The position numbers and the translations under genes were made by a program. A stretch of 64,000 nucleotides of DNA. Origin: Epiperipatus broadwayi (taxonomy: Eukaryota > Onychophora > Udeonychophora > Euonychophora > Peripatidae). A model generated the notes under the pieces. It saw only the letters and a program-made list of their open reading frames with translations, did not search any database and was not told the DNA's origin. The stretch is taken from contig JAQFVV010006731.1 in NCBI GenBank assembly GCA_028023455.1, positions 132,001 through 196,000 on the forward strand. Direction: 5' to 3'. The stretch's first letter is position 1, and every line of letters begins with the position of its first letter. Shown one piece after another: positions 47,168 through 61,260 of the stretch.

Positions 47168-48439
47168 CTTCCAGTGGTGCTAGTCTTCAGGCAGCTATGT
47201 TTCCAGTGGCAAATAGAGCATTTACCTCAGAGGCGAGTTCACCTGGATTTGGTTGAACTCTCCCCAAGCATTGACCTTGAGCAGTATTTTCACTTCATGA
47301 CAGGACTCACAAGATGCCTTGTGTTTTTGTTTTTTGTTCTTAATAGTGACTTAGATTCCATGTTTTTTGTTTCCTGATAGTGACCTGCAAGTTTATTCTG
47401 TTTTAGTGTAAACTCAGTCATATTTTAAATAAATCTTATTAAAAAAACTCAGTTTAGATTCAACATGAATCAAGGTTGTACACATAGAAGGAGAGCACTA
47501 TTAATATATGTTCCTTCACAATTATTATTATAGTGTTAAATTTTTAATAAATTCATTACTGGTGTAGGCATATGGGTTGTTGAGACCTGCTTTGTTTCTA
47601 TAGGGATTTATGGCTCAGATCTTTCCATTTCTTTCTCGTGGTTTCTGGATAGTGTATGAGCTAGAAAGCCATACCTGGGAATATTACGCTTAAGTCATCC
47701 AGCCACGGAGTTCATGGTACAATGCCATACTCGGACTGCTTGTGACAAAACTTTCCATGGGTCCATGGCAAAATGCCATCCTGTCTGGTTTAATTTTATT
47801 GTTTATTTTTTATTTCACAATGCCATGCAGTTCTAACATATCACACTCCATCCTATATATTAATCCTCACTAGTACCACCATTCTCTATTAATATTAAAA
47901 TATTTTATTTAATTGCCCATGTCATAACCACTTCCATGCCTCTAGCTCAATGAGCTTTTGTCCACACCATTCTTGAAATCAATACAAGTTCTTTTCTCAA
48001 ATATTAAATGTATACATTGATTTAAGCAAACACTTAGCAAACACTTATTATATTCACCATAGGCCTCACATATCTTGAAATCAACCTTTCTTTATGTAAC
48101 TGTACTTTTGTTTAAGTGCATTATTATGATATCATCTTGAATTAGCCCAAGGTATGGAGAATATAAATTAACAAGCCATTAATGTAAATAGCATTTTATT
48201 AAATTTATTCCAAATATATATTTATCTTTTAATGAGTTGATGGCATGATCTGGCTTATTCAGACAATGCTATTTTATAATGTTTAATTAATAAACTGTAT
48301 TTAAATTTTAGTCAGTTTGAATATATTTATTTATTTTCCATGATCCATACCATTTCTCTGGTCTATTTCACCTTTTGTATATATATTTTGTGCCATCCAT
48401 AGTCTTTATTTAGCGAACCTAATGATGTATTGTAATATA
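47168..48439. other. LINE 3' UTR and non-coding DNA
   Basis: 47168-47450 is LINE 3' UTR. The rest shows no gene. 47600-47800 is C+G-richer and may be the outer part of the diverged LTR that ends at 48652, but it does not align convincingly with the LTRs at 3.8-10.9 kb. Confidence 0.4.
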
Positions 48440-48652
48440 GAGTCTCTTGCTTCTCCCTGACCACTGGCACTGGCAAGAAACTATACTATTAGTAGCATCA
48501 GATGCGTTATCATGTAGGTGGCGCTGTGGATTGTAGACCTTCGATTTGAACTTAGGATTTCTGGAAGGTAACCCCTCCTAGAGTGTTGAGTTTCATGTCT
48601 GGGGTTTGAATTCTGCAGTATGTTAGCGAGATATATGAATCTGACCATTACA
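48440..48652 (+). repeat. Diverged LTR 3' end, related to the 3.8-10.9 kb element
   Basis: Shares blocks in order with 6151-6351 and 10693-10906: GAGTCTCTTGC, CCCTGACCAC, GCATCAGATGCGTT, TGGATTGTA, GAATTCTGCA, GTT(T/A)(A/G)CGAG and finally TCTGACCATTACA at the terminus. Between the blocks the sequences differ. It is probably a relic or solo LTR of a sister family. Confidence 0.65.
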
Positions 48653-49506
48653 GCACTTGTAAATGAAATTTTATTTAATTAAATTATATATAATTTAACT
48701 AGTAAATATGAACAGGAAATATTAAACTACTTACATTTTAAAAATAATTTAAAATCTTAAACTTAGAGGTAATTTAAAAAAAAAATGAAATGAAAGTTTT
48801 AATTTATAACTGCAGTTGTAGAATTTGAATATGGTGTCATTTATTGTTAAAATAAAATCAATTTGTTGATTAATCTACACTTTAAAAATTAATTTATTGT
48901 ACTTGTGTAGACTCATCCTGTTCTTTTAAAATCAATTTTGTTAAATCTATAATTTTGAGCTGAGTAATAATTGTAAACCCTCCTCATTTGGTATAGGCAA
49001 CCATATCTTTATACAGATACCACACATCAGTCAATCATCTAAACACCAATATAAAAAAGTTCTTTCCAATATATGAGAGCTCCTGTAAGATAAAAAAGAA
49101 GATTAAAAATTATGCTTTCATGCTAGAAATTAAAGCAGGGATAAAAATATCCTGCAATAAACAAAGCCTTCAATTCATAAGGAATTTGGAATATAAACTT
49201 TCGTTTTGTAAAATCTAGCAACCTGAAGTAATAGTGATAGTCATTAAGTGTGTTATTTTTTGTGGGAGGAGATTATACAATGATATTCCACAGGAATATG
49301 TGCAATAACTATACATTTATGTATGCTAATATATATTTATAAAATAGATTTAATTAAAAACCTTTATAATTTATATAACAAATATGAGTAGGAAATGTTA
49401 AATTACTTTCTTTTTAAAGGTAATTCTCAAGCAGGGATGTTATGTGTGGCTGTGTAGGTTATGTGGGGGACAAAGGCACTTCATCACAGAGTCACCAAGA
49501 TGGGTA
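48653..49506. other. AT-rich non-coding DNA
   Basis: 48660-48760 and 49330-49420 resemble each other (AATATGA(A/G)(C/T)AGGAAAT, then ACTTTC or ACTTAC and TTTTAAA), so an old duplication is likely. No gene. Confidence 0.45.
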
Positions 49507-49960
49507 GATAATTAATACAATTTACACCTAAATAAGAATGTTTACATTTTCAAATCACTTTATTGTTACAAATAATTCTGAGTGTAAATATGACAATTGC
49601 TCAAACCATGAATTTTGAGGTTTGAGCTCAAAATAAACTATGAATATATTCTTATCTTACCACTAAACCAAACAGGCCAGACCCCATTTTATCATGATAA
49701 TTAATAAAACTCATATGTAAATGTTTAGATTTTTAAGTCACTTTATTGTTAGAAACACATTCTTTTTTTAATTAATTATAAATGCAATACTTATTTACTT
49801 AGATAAGGTATGACAATTGCTGAAGTCTCAAAATATAATATATATACTCTACTATTGCACAAAAGTGAACAGGTCTACACTGTTTTGTAGCTATAATTAA
49901 TACAATTTATATGTAAATGAAAATATTTAGATTTTCCAATCACTCTTATTTAAATATCCT
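49507..49960. repeat. Diverged tandem repeat, period about 190 bp
   Basis: Three units start near ATAATTAATA at 49508, 49697 and 49893, and share the pattern TTTA(A/G)ATTTT..AA(T/G)CACTTTATTGTTA and TATGACAATTGCT. Diverged, non-coding. Confidence 0.55.
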
Positions 49961-50095
49961 AATTTATATAAAAATATATATATTATTATTAATGATTTAT
50001 TTTAAAATAAAACTTATTTTAAAAATACTGTCTCATAATTACAGTAATTTTACATGTGATGAAACTGTATTTAATAAAGCTATTTTTTAGATTTC
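49961..50095. other. AT-rich spacer
   Basis: Nothing recognised. Confidence 0.5.
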
Positions 50096-50185
50096 ATCTG
50101 TAGCAATCACTTTGGCATAGTGATCGAGTATCCATCTAAGGATAATGGAGTCCTGAGATCGATTCTGTTGTTGTCTTGTGCAAAT
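50096..50185 (+). pseudogene. tRNA-like sequence with A and B boxes
   Basis: TTTGGCATAGTGATCGAG (A-box-like, about 50111-50128), a stem TATCC..GGATA near 50129-50144, and AGATCGATTCTG (B-box-like GATCGATTC, 50156-50167). Acceptor stem pairing is poor. A tRNA pseudogene or SINE head. Confidence 0.35.
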
Positions 50186-51689
50186 TTTCTTTAATAGCAA
50201 TATTAACTTTTTTTAGTATGTCATATTATATTTTTAAACATTTTATTGAGTAGGATTTCCTACTTTTATAACAATAGCTTTTTTTAATGCTGTATTATTA
50301 TTTAATGGCCCTCTGTTGATGGTAATAACTTCATTGATAACTGCTCGATTAGGAAAGTCTTGTATATATATATATAGACAAAAAATAAAGCGCTCTTAAA
50401 TATTTCCCTGTAATAAAAAGGTTTCTCTATAATGTTTCCATAAAGGAGCTGTGAAAGGGAAACTGTTACAAAGATGGCTAATTGATTTTTAGAAAGATAT
50501 TTTATTACTCTTCCCTATCCTTTTGTTTTTAATTAAAATTAGCTAAGCATTCATTATTGACCTTAGATTTATATTCCAGCTCAACCCACTAGAAACTGTA
50601 TTACAAAATTGATTAGACATGGGTTGATACATAAAAAATTGTGATATTACTTGTAATTTTAGATGGTTATAAAACGTCAGTTAAATTTTAATACCCTCGA
50701 AACAGTCTATGTAGTTTCTATTTTGCTTGCTTCATAATTAATGAAAAGCAAACATTATTTTTTAACGATTCCAATAAATTTAAATATCAATATTCTAAGA
50801 CAAAAATACTTCAATTTAATACAGTATCGCAATAAAAGGAAAACTATTTGGTCTTTGCAAGGCAATGATTTAACTATTAAATCATCTTTATTCTTTTCAA
50901 TCTTTAAATTTTGATTTTATTTTGTTAGAATGAAATTATTTGTGAAATATATGTGCGTATATTTATAAATACAATTAGATATGTAAATAAAAAAAAAACG
51001 TTTATATTTTGAACTTTTTGGAAAAAAAAAAATTATTTTTCTTATCATTGCTGGTATCAACTCGAAATACTTGTAAGATTTTATTTTATGCAAATGAGAT
51101 TCAGTCTGCTGTTGGATATAATAACATATTTATTTTGATATAGCTAATAAAAGATTTGTATATATATAAGTAAACATATAGTTTGAAAATTTCAGAAAGT
51201 AAAGCAAAAGGATCAAAATCCCTAAAGCTGTAATCAGTAGGTAGTTGATAAATCAGATGATTTCTGTCACCTCCTTCATTATTCCTCTATGAGTTTTTGT
51301 TGAAAAGCCATTTGCTTTCAAATAATCTATTTAATTTTTTGTTATTCAGGAACTTTGCTTGGTAATTATTAATAATTATTTACAGTGCTTAAGTTAAATA
51401 ATTTGCTCTAGTTATTTTGTCTTGAGTTTACTTAGAAATAAAAGAAAGTTCTCTTTTAATTTCTAAAGTAAAGTGTTGTATATTAAGCCAGACATATATT
51501 TCAACAGGTATGAGGACTTAGAAGAATTTTATCTTCTTTATATCCTGTAAACAAAATTTTACTTTCCTAAGAATGTTTTTACTCGTTTTTTAAAAATATA
51601 ATTTATTTATTAACAATAGTTACATTTATTGAGTTCATATCATGAAAGAAATATTACAGTTGGATATACTTGAAGCAATATTACATATA
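50186..51689. other. AT-rich non-coding DNA
   Basis: No feature recognised. Confidence 0.55.
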
Positions 51690-52327
51690 TGGAGCATCAG
51701 GAGTATCCTGTTGATTTCTATTTTGTGTTAGTTTAACTCTGCTTTAAGTTTCTCTGTATAGCCAGTCAGGAGCCAGCATTTTGTCTCTGATAATTTTCTT
51801 TATTTATGATTTAAAGTCTCCCAGATATTGGCTGTGGAGTTAATGAATACCTGCTTACACCTGGATAACCAGAGTGTAAAAGAGAGGATGATTGCTAGCC
51901 TGATGTCTGAATAGATTCCCTTTTGTATTACACTTTCTACAACAAACAAGTCTGTGGCTTGATTTATGATTTCATTGTTGATGGTTAATTTTATTGAGTT
52001 GAGTGTTGGGCAGTTATGGAAGATGTTATGGGTTGATTCCTCCTCCCTTGAGCATAACTGGCAGAAGGGATGTATTTTGGTAAAGCTCCTTTTATGGACT
52101 AAAAACTAAATGGTGGGTAATGCTGCAAGGTTTAGCTTTATTATGAAATCAATAAACTTCAGTTCTATGAAACAATTTTTTGCTTTTCTAATTAGAGTTC
52201 TATTGTTCAATCCAATTGTGCTTGGAAATATAGCTGGAGTATTAATTCTTAGTTTGTACACTTCCCAGTATGACCATTTGGCTTCATATGCAGCTTGATT
52301 GAAGTTTGCGCAGTTGTTGACATGTTT

Positions 52328-52675
52328 CTAAATTTCGTTTATCCATTTACTGCTGTTTGGTGGTGGAGGGTCTGTGGATGGTACATTTAGTGATGTGTTT
52401 GGAAGGCCTACTTTTAGTGATAAAGCATAGAGCACTGTTAAAGATTTCTGCAGGTATATCATAGAGACAGAGTGGAGACCAAGACCATTTAAATCCTTTG
52501 GCATGTGTGCTTTATTTATTCTGATGGCAACCACTGTGCCCCTACAATACAGTTTTGAGCATTGTATATTAATTGACTTTTCGAAAGTCTTGGTAGGTTT
52601 AATAATTGGAAGGTAATAGTTCAGTCTAGTGAACCCTAGCATATTTAGTAAGATAGTTTTACCTGGAAGGGACAA
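52328..52675 (-). pseudogene. LINE C-terminal block, longest open part
   Basis: 115 codons, from MSLPGKTILLNMLGFTRLNY to SSKWINEI, corresponding to about residues 40-150 of the frame at 46082-47167. It marks the region between reverse transcriptase and the zinc motif. Confidence 0.65.
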
Positions 52676-52847
52676 TGAGTTTTTGTGAGAATGAGTTGAC
52701 TATTTTCTTGTTTTTTTTCTAGTATTGAATTTTGTATTTCCTTGGTCATGGCACACTTGGATTTGGCCATAGGGAAACCAAGGAAATTTTGAGGTTTGGC
52801 TGTAAATATTGATGAAAAGGTACTCCCAGACTCCCAGATATAATTTT

Positions 52848-53045
52848 TCAGATTGATGATTTGTTGGTGTTAACCTGCAGGTTTAAATTTTTTTCATTTT
52901 GGTTGAGAATTTTGAACCGTGATTGAAGATACGTACTGTCTGGTAGGAAAATGGTGATATCATCAACACATGATATATGTTTGATTTGTTGTTTTAGTGC
53001 TGGAACAAAAATGCCAGGCAAGTTGAGTTCAATGTCCTTTAACAA
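52848..53045 (-). pseudogene. LINE reverse-transcriptase motif C fragment
   Basis: Reads IKHISCVDDITIFLPDSTYL and then NLNLQVNTNKSSI, the catalytic Asp pair followed by the L-x-L-N-x-x-K block of reverse transcriptases. The plus-strand relative at 45.8 kb has FVDN. Confidence 0.7.
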
Positions 53046-53155
53046 TGACTTGATATATACTATAATTCAGAACATGGTGAGTGGCAAGCCCTGGAAGATT
53101 GAAAGATGTGGTCTGAATTCTGGGAATAGTAAATTTAATGGGAATACTAGTTAAT

Positions 53156-53728
53156 TTTTCTACTATGATGTAATGAAGCAATGTACCAATTTGAAACTGA
53201 CATTACAGCTGAAATTGTTATCCAGATAGTAAATATATTTTTGTCTGGATTATATAAGAATAGTAAACAAGACAATAATATATAAATGTGTATATAGTGA
53301 AAGTATAATATTTAGTAAATATATTCATAGTTAATTTAATTTTTACTACAAAAGCTGTAAGTTTTAAATAAAAGATTTCCACATATGTATAGATTTAAAT
53401 ATTGGAAATTTATAACAATGGTTATGATATTATAATGTAAAATAACAAATAAAAACAGGTATTGGAAGCTAAAATTACATCATGTACTAATTGCATTTTA
53501 AATAAAAAAATATTTACTAGGTGATGTCATTTTAGCTTAAAATGCTTATTTTTAATTGGAACATTGGATTATTATATTATAGCTGAAAAATTATAAAGAA
53601 ATATATAATATTATTATTAAATTTGTGATTTTATCTGTGTTTACAAGGTAGCAATATTGAAAGAAATAAAAGCAGTGGAATGTAATAGATATTTTAAATT
53701 TGAATTTTCAGCTAACAATGTGCACTGA
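53156..53728. other. AT-rich non-coding DNA
   Basis: No feature recognised. Confidence 0.55.
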
Positions 53729-54314
<586 letters not shown>

Positions 54315-57300
54315 ATTGTATCCTTCTTTAATGGAATACTACTGAACAAAATAATCCGGCTAACTGAGATAACAACAATGTATTAAAATTAAATTGCATA
54401 AATGCTAACTATTAAGATAATATAATATGTAGACTAGCTCAAAATATAATATTTAATAGAACAATATGTTTCACTTAATAATTCAAGATAATCTTACAAT
54501 AATAAAATATCATAGTACTTAGTTTTAAATAAGTAATTAGGGATCTAAATTATACTACTTAATCTACTCATTTGCAAGGAAATCTAATTTACAGATAACT
54601 CACTATTGTAAACAACATAAGGTTTTGCCAAAATAATAAATATAATTATAAAATTCCTAACATGAGACTTTCAGTAAAGTACACTAGGTACAACATTGAG
54701 AATACATCCCAAAAGATACACCCTCAATGGCATAAGAGCATTATTCTCACAAAATTCACACAGTAAAACTACTATGTAATACTCTCATGTCTTTAAAATA
54801 CACCTTTAATAATCCTAAATATAAATGTATAAATTATTTGTTTAAAATAATTACAAATTATTTAATATTTCTTTACTAAAATATTAATTAATAATAAGCT
54901 CCCAAAGTAACACTAATAATAGTAATCATAGAAAAGATCATAATGCTAACAATAATCATAATAATAGAAATAATAATGATAATCATCTCAGTTTTACTTC
55001 TTAACAAATTAATAAATAAATTAATGGCAATATTCTGTAGTTAAATATGATATGGAATTTATATGCCATTTACTTACTCCTACAAAATAATAACTACAAC
55101 AAGCAACTAAATATCCTCATGAGTCTCAATACAATAATCTACCTAATGGTTTAAAATTTAGAAATAAAATAATAAAATATAATAAATTTTAAATAAATGT
55201 ATTGTATAATTTTTCCATGTTTAATGTGACATTCTTAAAGAAAAATATAATATTTTAATATTATTGTGGCAATATCAAGCATTTCTCATAGGTATTGTAT
55301 CAACTCATAATAATTAATAATGATTAGATCCTTTATGTTGATAATAAAATATACTTGGTTACTAAATCAGATATGATTAAATAATGTTTAAGAAAAATCC
55401 TTATAATTTATGTGCTGAATAAATAACATATAACTGATTATTAATTCCTGTGGATCATGCATACAATATGATAAATCAATAATTAATACACAAATAAATC
55501 ACCCCTAGACTATAGTAATTTTAATAAAAAAACAATTAAAAAATTTATTAACAAGTTAACAATAAATGTTATAATATAACAAATTAAAATATTTACAAAT
55601 GAAAGTATATTTATATTATTTAGCACAAATTAAATAAAAATATTTACAGTAAGATGACATAAGAATATATGTTTAAAATCAGAAATAGCCTTCACTCTGG
55701 ATACTTTTCAAAATATAATACAAAAAATGAAAAAAAAAACAACTTTTATTTTACCATGAGTAACCTATTTAAAATATAAATATTCCATTTCATGTTTTCA
55801 TTTTAACAACATCTTTAAAATATAAGTAAAATACTAAAGAAAATTATTTAAAAATTCTCTTTGAGTTTCATGAAGTATTTCAATATTTAATTTTCAGAAG
55901 ACACCTGAATAAAAACATAAAATCTCTCTTCAAAGAAAATCACTTTATTATGCAAGAAAAATATTTGGGAATAAGTTTTTATAAATCTATGACTTAAACT
56001 AAAAGTAACTTAAAAGTAAATTTAAAAAAAAAAACTAATTATAAGTTGGATTGCTTGAGGTTATCTTACTTTCATCTTGATGTTCTTTTACACATCACAT
56101 CATTTCCAATCTCATTTTTACTTTATCCACATTCATTCATTTTAATATGCATTGACTTAAGAGTGATCTTTAATATTTTCATATAGGTTTTAATTATTTT
56201 ATTCTTGTATTGCACATTACAAAATTCACTAAGCAACTCAACATCATTTGAAGAAAAATATTTGCGTACTACATTTTGCCCTCTCATAAATAACTACTTC
56301 AAAATAATTCAGCCATTATTTTTAGCTTAAATTATCTTTTACAATGATACTTGTGGAAATGAATAGCAAATAAGCATAGGGCATAGAATAACAATGAGAA
56401 TGTTCTCAAAAAAAATAATGTCACCATAGGCACAGTGCAAATCAATGAAGAAAATCTGTATTCATCAGACACCTAAGATTAAGTTAAGGCTCTGTCATAG
56501 CACTTATACATAGAAAAAATGCAACTGTCTATAAAATAAACATAGAATCTTATGTTATCTGCATACTTCAATAAAATTCAATATACATGGAACTACAATT
56601 CTCTTTCAACATGACCCTAGCACCAGGATTTCACAAAACATCATTATTTTCCTGATCACTATCAATATTTGTCCCACTGTACAACTCATTTAACATTGCA
56701 AAATAATAAATTAACAACATTCTAAAAAAATAATTCCTAAAAACAATACTATAGTAAACAACCATGATTTAAATTCACAGAAGATATTTTTTTAAAAGCT
56801 TCCATTCTCAAATGATATCGACAATCATTCATAAAATGCTATACATCTTACTCATTTATTAAGAAATAATATAAAGAGCAATACTATATTTTTATATAAT
56901 ATTCATTAAAGTAACATTTCAGCAATTAGAAAATGTCATATAATTACACATACTCAAAGCGTTAACATTTAGCTAAAAAGTAAAGTAAGAACAATATCCT
57001 TATAGGTTTTACAAAACATTTATATGCATTTATCAACACTTCCACAAATACATACCATATTTTACTAATATTTCATTGTTACATTAATATTATTAAACTC
57101 AAGCAATGTATACTATAATTTAAAATAACTATTAATAAAAATATATCTTTTCTCAAATATAAGAAAAGAAATAAACCTTCAATCAATCATATAATTTAAA
57201 CTAATTATAATAATAAAATTACCAATGATCTCTTAATATTACAAAGATCACTTACTGCATTCTGCTTCTTCAAAACCATTTATTGAAATAAAAGTTATGA

Positions 57301-59581
57301 TTTAATTCACTTTCTGAATATTTTTTTTAAAAAACATAATAATTATTATGTCTTAAAATTATTTTCTAACCATAAGTTAATACTAGAAATAAATAATGTT
57401 AACTTTCAAAATATTATATTAACTTAATAATAAAATAAATAAATAAACAATAAAGATTAAAATGATAAATCTTTTTTTTCTCTCTTGAATAACTTGAAAT
57501 GGGGCTTTCCTGTTGCTTAGTTACAGCTGAATAGTAGTATATCAGGCACAAATATTTCTTTTCCTCTCTTGGCGCCTCTTCATAATAAATGAACAAATAT
57601 TCACATTAAATCCAAATCAGCCTAATATAATACATGGAACAATGCTAAAATCCTTTAAGACAACATATTTATTTAGTCCTTTCTGAAATTTTATCCAAAA
57701 GATTTAACCCATGCTAAATAATAGTATAAAAATCAATTTTTTAAAAAAATAATCCATTTATCACAACAAATATAATATTAGTAATGTTTGCATTTTCAAT
57801 GATAGAATTATTATAGCAGATGTAAAGTATCATTTTAAATACATATCAGCAGACATTATATAATTTAATATATTTATTTTCTGTATTCCATATCAGATAT
57901 TTAGTCAGGAATTCAGGTAATTATGTCATTCTTTTAAATAATATGATTTTTTTATCTTTTATCTTTCACAGTATATATTTTCAGATATATACAATTGCAC
58001 CAGTTTAGCATTATTATAAATATAATTTAAATCGTCTTGTAAAACGAATTCAGTTTCATTATTTCCAAATATATTATACTGTAATTTAATCCATTTATCG
58101 ATTTAAATAGCCAATAGTTTTAAACATATAATCAAAACTCAAAGTATATATATGTTAAATTTGTCTCAAAACCGTTGCTTTAAATTATAAATTCATTTGG
58201 CTCCTTTTATAAAAGACAAAATCAAATAAAGTCTATAATATCAATCATATTTAAAAATAAAAACAGGCGTTCGTCACTCCATCAGACATTTAATTATAAA
58301 GTATAAATGTAAAGTCTTAATTTTCTTTTCTTAGAAAATTTAACTTTTAAAGTAAAATCTTTGATGAATTTCTTTTATTTTAAATAAAGTTAGAACATTA
58401 TAATCTATAAACTTCTTTTTAAACAAACAGACAGTCTTTTCAAGCACACAGTTAATTAAATTAACATATTTCTTAAGTAATTTTATTCCAGGTAAGTTGT
58501 AATCATTTTCCTGGCAATTGGTATTCATATTCTGAGGTATCCAAGTAGTTACTATTGTATTCTGCATATTTTTAAAGGTCCTGAATTAAGTTCAAGTAGA
58601 TAAAAAAACTGACAGGGAAACTTTGATGTTTAGTAATTCATTTTAAAATACAACTATTTTAATTAAACTTTTCACTAAATAAAATAATAAAAATTATAAA
58701 ATGTTATCACTGTAAAATTTGTAGATTGTAGAAAAACAATTGAAAAGTGAAGTATGAATAATATAAGAAGTAATGGTAGAAGTGAAGTAGTGTTTAGACG
58801 GACTTCAACCATAGTATTTATACATATCTAATCCAATGATTTCATTGGTCAATACTGCTTGAACAGAATTACTAATTTACATATTTGTGCAAAATGATTT
58901 TTAAAATTAAGTTTTAAAAACTATGAGTCATCAATATGAAATAATTTTCAACTTATTTAATACTTCAATTATCAAATATTTTTCATCCAAAATTTAATAT
59001 TTTTATTTAATAAATATTAAAATATTTTAATAACACAGAATAAATTTTCAAAATAAAATATTACAACTAAAAAATAATAATAATTTTAGATATCACTTTC
59101 CTAATATTATTCTTAGTCTGATAATTTTGCTACATTTTATAGTATCAAATATTAGTCTGTAAGCTAAATTAAAGTTTTATTTCCCTAACTTTCTGAAAGC
59201 ACACATAGTTACACACAACATAGTCATGTGATACTTTCAGTACTCTTTTAAAATAATATTAAATTAATTTGACATTTTAAAATAATATTTTAAGCAAAAC
59301 TTATTATTTAAAGCATATACTATAAACTATTTATTGTTAATTTAAACCTACCCTTTTTTTAAAACTAGAATAAATAAAAATAATATGTTTTAAATATTTT
59401 TTATACCATTTTGTATAAAATTCACCTAACAATGAGCCCAAACTCCTAAATCCTTCATAAACTTCTACCTACTGAGTTTCAACCCTTACTATTCAGAACA
59501 TAAAAATTATATGTAATAAAAGCACTTAAATTTAATTTTTTTTATATTGCTATCTTTTAAACTAAATTACTATTTTAAAGG
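54315..59581. other. Long AT-rich non-coding stretch
   Basis: More than 5 kb without any gene, RNA, transposon or microsatellite of note. Short minus-strand frames at 57414-57596 and 58340-58567 have no supporting features. Composition is A-rich on the plus strand for much of the stretch, which could fit a long minus-strand 3' UTR or intron, but nothing proves it. Confidence 0.5.
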
Positions 59582-59623
59582 GTACAATATATATATACCA
59601 TCTCATAGTACATATATATATAT
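59582..59623. repeat. Inverted (TA)n pair
   Basis: TACAATATATATATA and TATATATATATTGTA flank a 14-base spacer, just before the TGTAACG start at 59624. Confidence 0.6.
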
Positions 59624-60790
59624 TGTAACGATCCGGAGGTCACTTCACATAAACTGCACTACAGGGTGCCATCTAGGCATTTGAACCTAGAAAAATTTTT
59701 AGAGTAGGCAGATACGTAAGTCAAAAAAAAATTTTTTTTTCCTTTTTTGCATCCGGTCGTTAGCCCATGTCACTAGCTCAGTGGAATAGCAGAGATTTAA
59801 AAATATAATATAAGAATATATATATAAGAGGAATAAAATAAGCCACTGCCAGTAATTAACATACAAACATTTATTTATGCACATATATATAAGATTTAAA
59901 ATTATTTTAGTATTAGTATTACATTTTAACATTTAACATTATTTTTAATTTTACCTTAGATTTTAATTTACATTTTAATTTCTATTATATTATAAGTTTA
60001 CATTTTAATTAAGTTCGCACAGATGGGATTATAAAATCTTGTTTTAATATGTTGCTATAGATCGGTTACATAGATTTCAACGGTCAAAAACATTTCAAAA
60101 TAAACATAAACGATCAAAATACAAAATTATTGATTACTGACAATTGCATAGGGAAATATAAGAAACCCTCTAGTATTCAGCATAAGATACTTGCATTGTC
60201 ACCAATAACTTAAAAAACATCCAAATAAATACATTTTAGATACTCACCCTAAGGTATCATTATTTATCGAATGTCTATATATTTTGATCAAATATGAAAA
60301 CCCAAAACATACCTAACCGATAACCAACCCATGCAAATGTCTATAAACAACTTAAATTTAATGCATTTTTGTTTAATGTCGAATATGAATAGACTACATA
60401 GATTTGCATTTGAAAATAAACATTCTATTCCTATTTAACCTTAGGCTAAAATCTGCAGTCAAACTGGCATCAATTCATTAGATATATCGATGTATTCAAT
60501 GTAATATGGAATACGGCAGCACCAAAAAGATTAAGAGAAGACATTGACTCTCATCAGATAGGAATATTACATCTATCTAACGAGAAGAACAATAAAAAAA
60601 AACTCCATAGAAAGGAACTGCGTTCTTCGTCTTATAATTCCTTCCATAGGCAAACGGGTGAGTGTGGCATATATATAAACGGTTCTGCCAGTAGCGAATC
60701 TCCGACTACATCTACTAACTACATCAACATATCCAATCCATTGACCCAATTTAACAACGACACAAAAACCTAAGATTACCCTCCCCTAAT
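59624..60790 (+). repeat. LTR-like sequence of uncertain extent
   Basis: Begins TGTAACGATCCGGAGGTCAC directly after a (TA)n tract, like the LTR at 3794. Further on it has GGCATATATATAAACGG (60665-60681), a TATA-box-like site followed by CCAGTAGCGAATCTCCGAC, richer in C and G than the surroundings. No matching second copy or CA end with target duplication was found, so the 3' limit is unknown. A minus-strand B-box-like GGTTCAAATGCC lies at about 59680. Confidence 0.3.
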
Positions 60791-61225
60791 ATAACTTTAC
60801 AAATCTATACAGCCATTCACGCCCGCCTTAAGTTTAACATTTATATAATTAATTTAACGAAAAACAAAAATCATGATAAAACTTAAAGAACAAAAAATAA
60901 ATAATATAAATGGAAATGATTTTAAATATATATATATATATATATATATAAAATAACATTATTAATAAATTAAGTTGGTCAGATAGGATAATATTGCAAT
61001 CATTTAAATATGGAAAGTTTTAATTTAATGTTCATTATTTATAAAGTTCTTATGGTTTAAAACAGTTCATCTTTATCCGTTGCTTGCCATAAACGTGAAT
61101 TCCCACGCCGTCCTAAGATTGATATTCTGTTGGCCGATTTATTTATCCATCCAGAGGTTTTTGCTTTAACTGGTCCTCAATGTAGAAAAATGATAGTTCA
61201 TTTCTCTTTCTTTCTTAGAAAAACT
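60791..61225. other. Non-coding DNA
   Basis: Contains a (TA)n run near 60928-60950. No gene recognised. Confidence 0.45.
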
Positions 61226-61260
61226 AAAGGGATTGAATCTTGCGTCTCTTCAATCCCTTT
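61226..61260 (+). other. Perfect 12-bp hairpin
   Basis: AAAGGGATTGAA, an 11-base loop TCTTGCGTCTC, then TTCAATCCCTTT. The stem is GC-richer than the surroundings. Role unknown; it could be an RNA hairpin in an LTR leader or the end of a small RNA. Confidence 0.6.

Larger units (their letters stand above)
40440..47450 (+). mobile_element. Near-complete but inactive LINE (non-LTR retrotransposon)
   Basis: Order on the plus strand: ORF1 with CCHC knuckles (40577-43020), AP-type endonuclease (43185-43740), reverse transcriptase (44192-46080, split by an insertion), a C-terminal region (46082-47167) and a 3' UTR with AATAAA at 47428-47433 and a short A tail. Multiple stops, frame breaks, an insertion and an internal duplication inactivate it. 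ORF1 with retroviral-type knuckles plus an AP endonuclease suggests a clade like L1/Tx1; this is inference. The 5' limit is approximate. Confidence 0.8.
51690..53155 (-). mobile_element. 5'-truncated LINE, minus strand
   Basis: Same lineage as 40.4-47.4 kb. From high to low coordinate it holds a motif B relic FQGLPLTMF, IKHISCVDDITIFLPDSTYL (motif C with intact VDD), the MSLPGKTILLNMLGFTRLNY block, FIELKFIDFIIKLNLAALPT, CQLCSREEESTHNIFHNC (intact C-x2-C-x8-H-x4-C) and SFTLWLSRCKQVFIN. Several frame breaks and stops. Both ends are approximate and no target duplication was found. Confidence 0.75.

Noticed and set aside
59763-59800. TAGCTCAGTGGAATAGCAG, a good tRNA A-box match
   Set aside because: No B box at the right distance on the same strand and no cloverleaf pairing.
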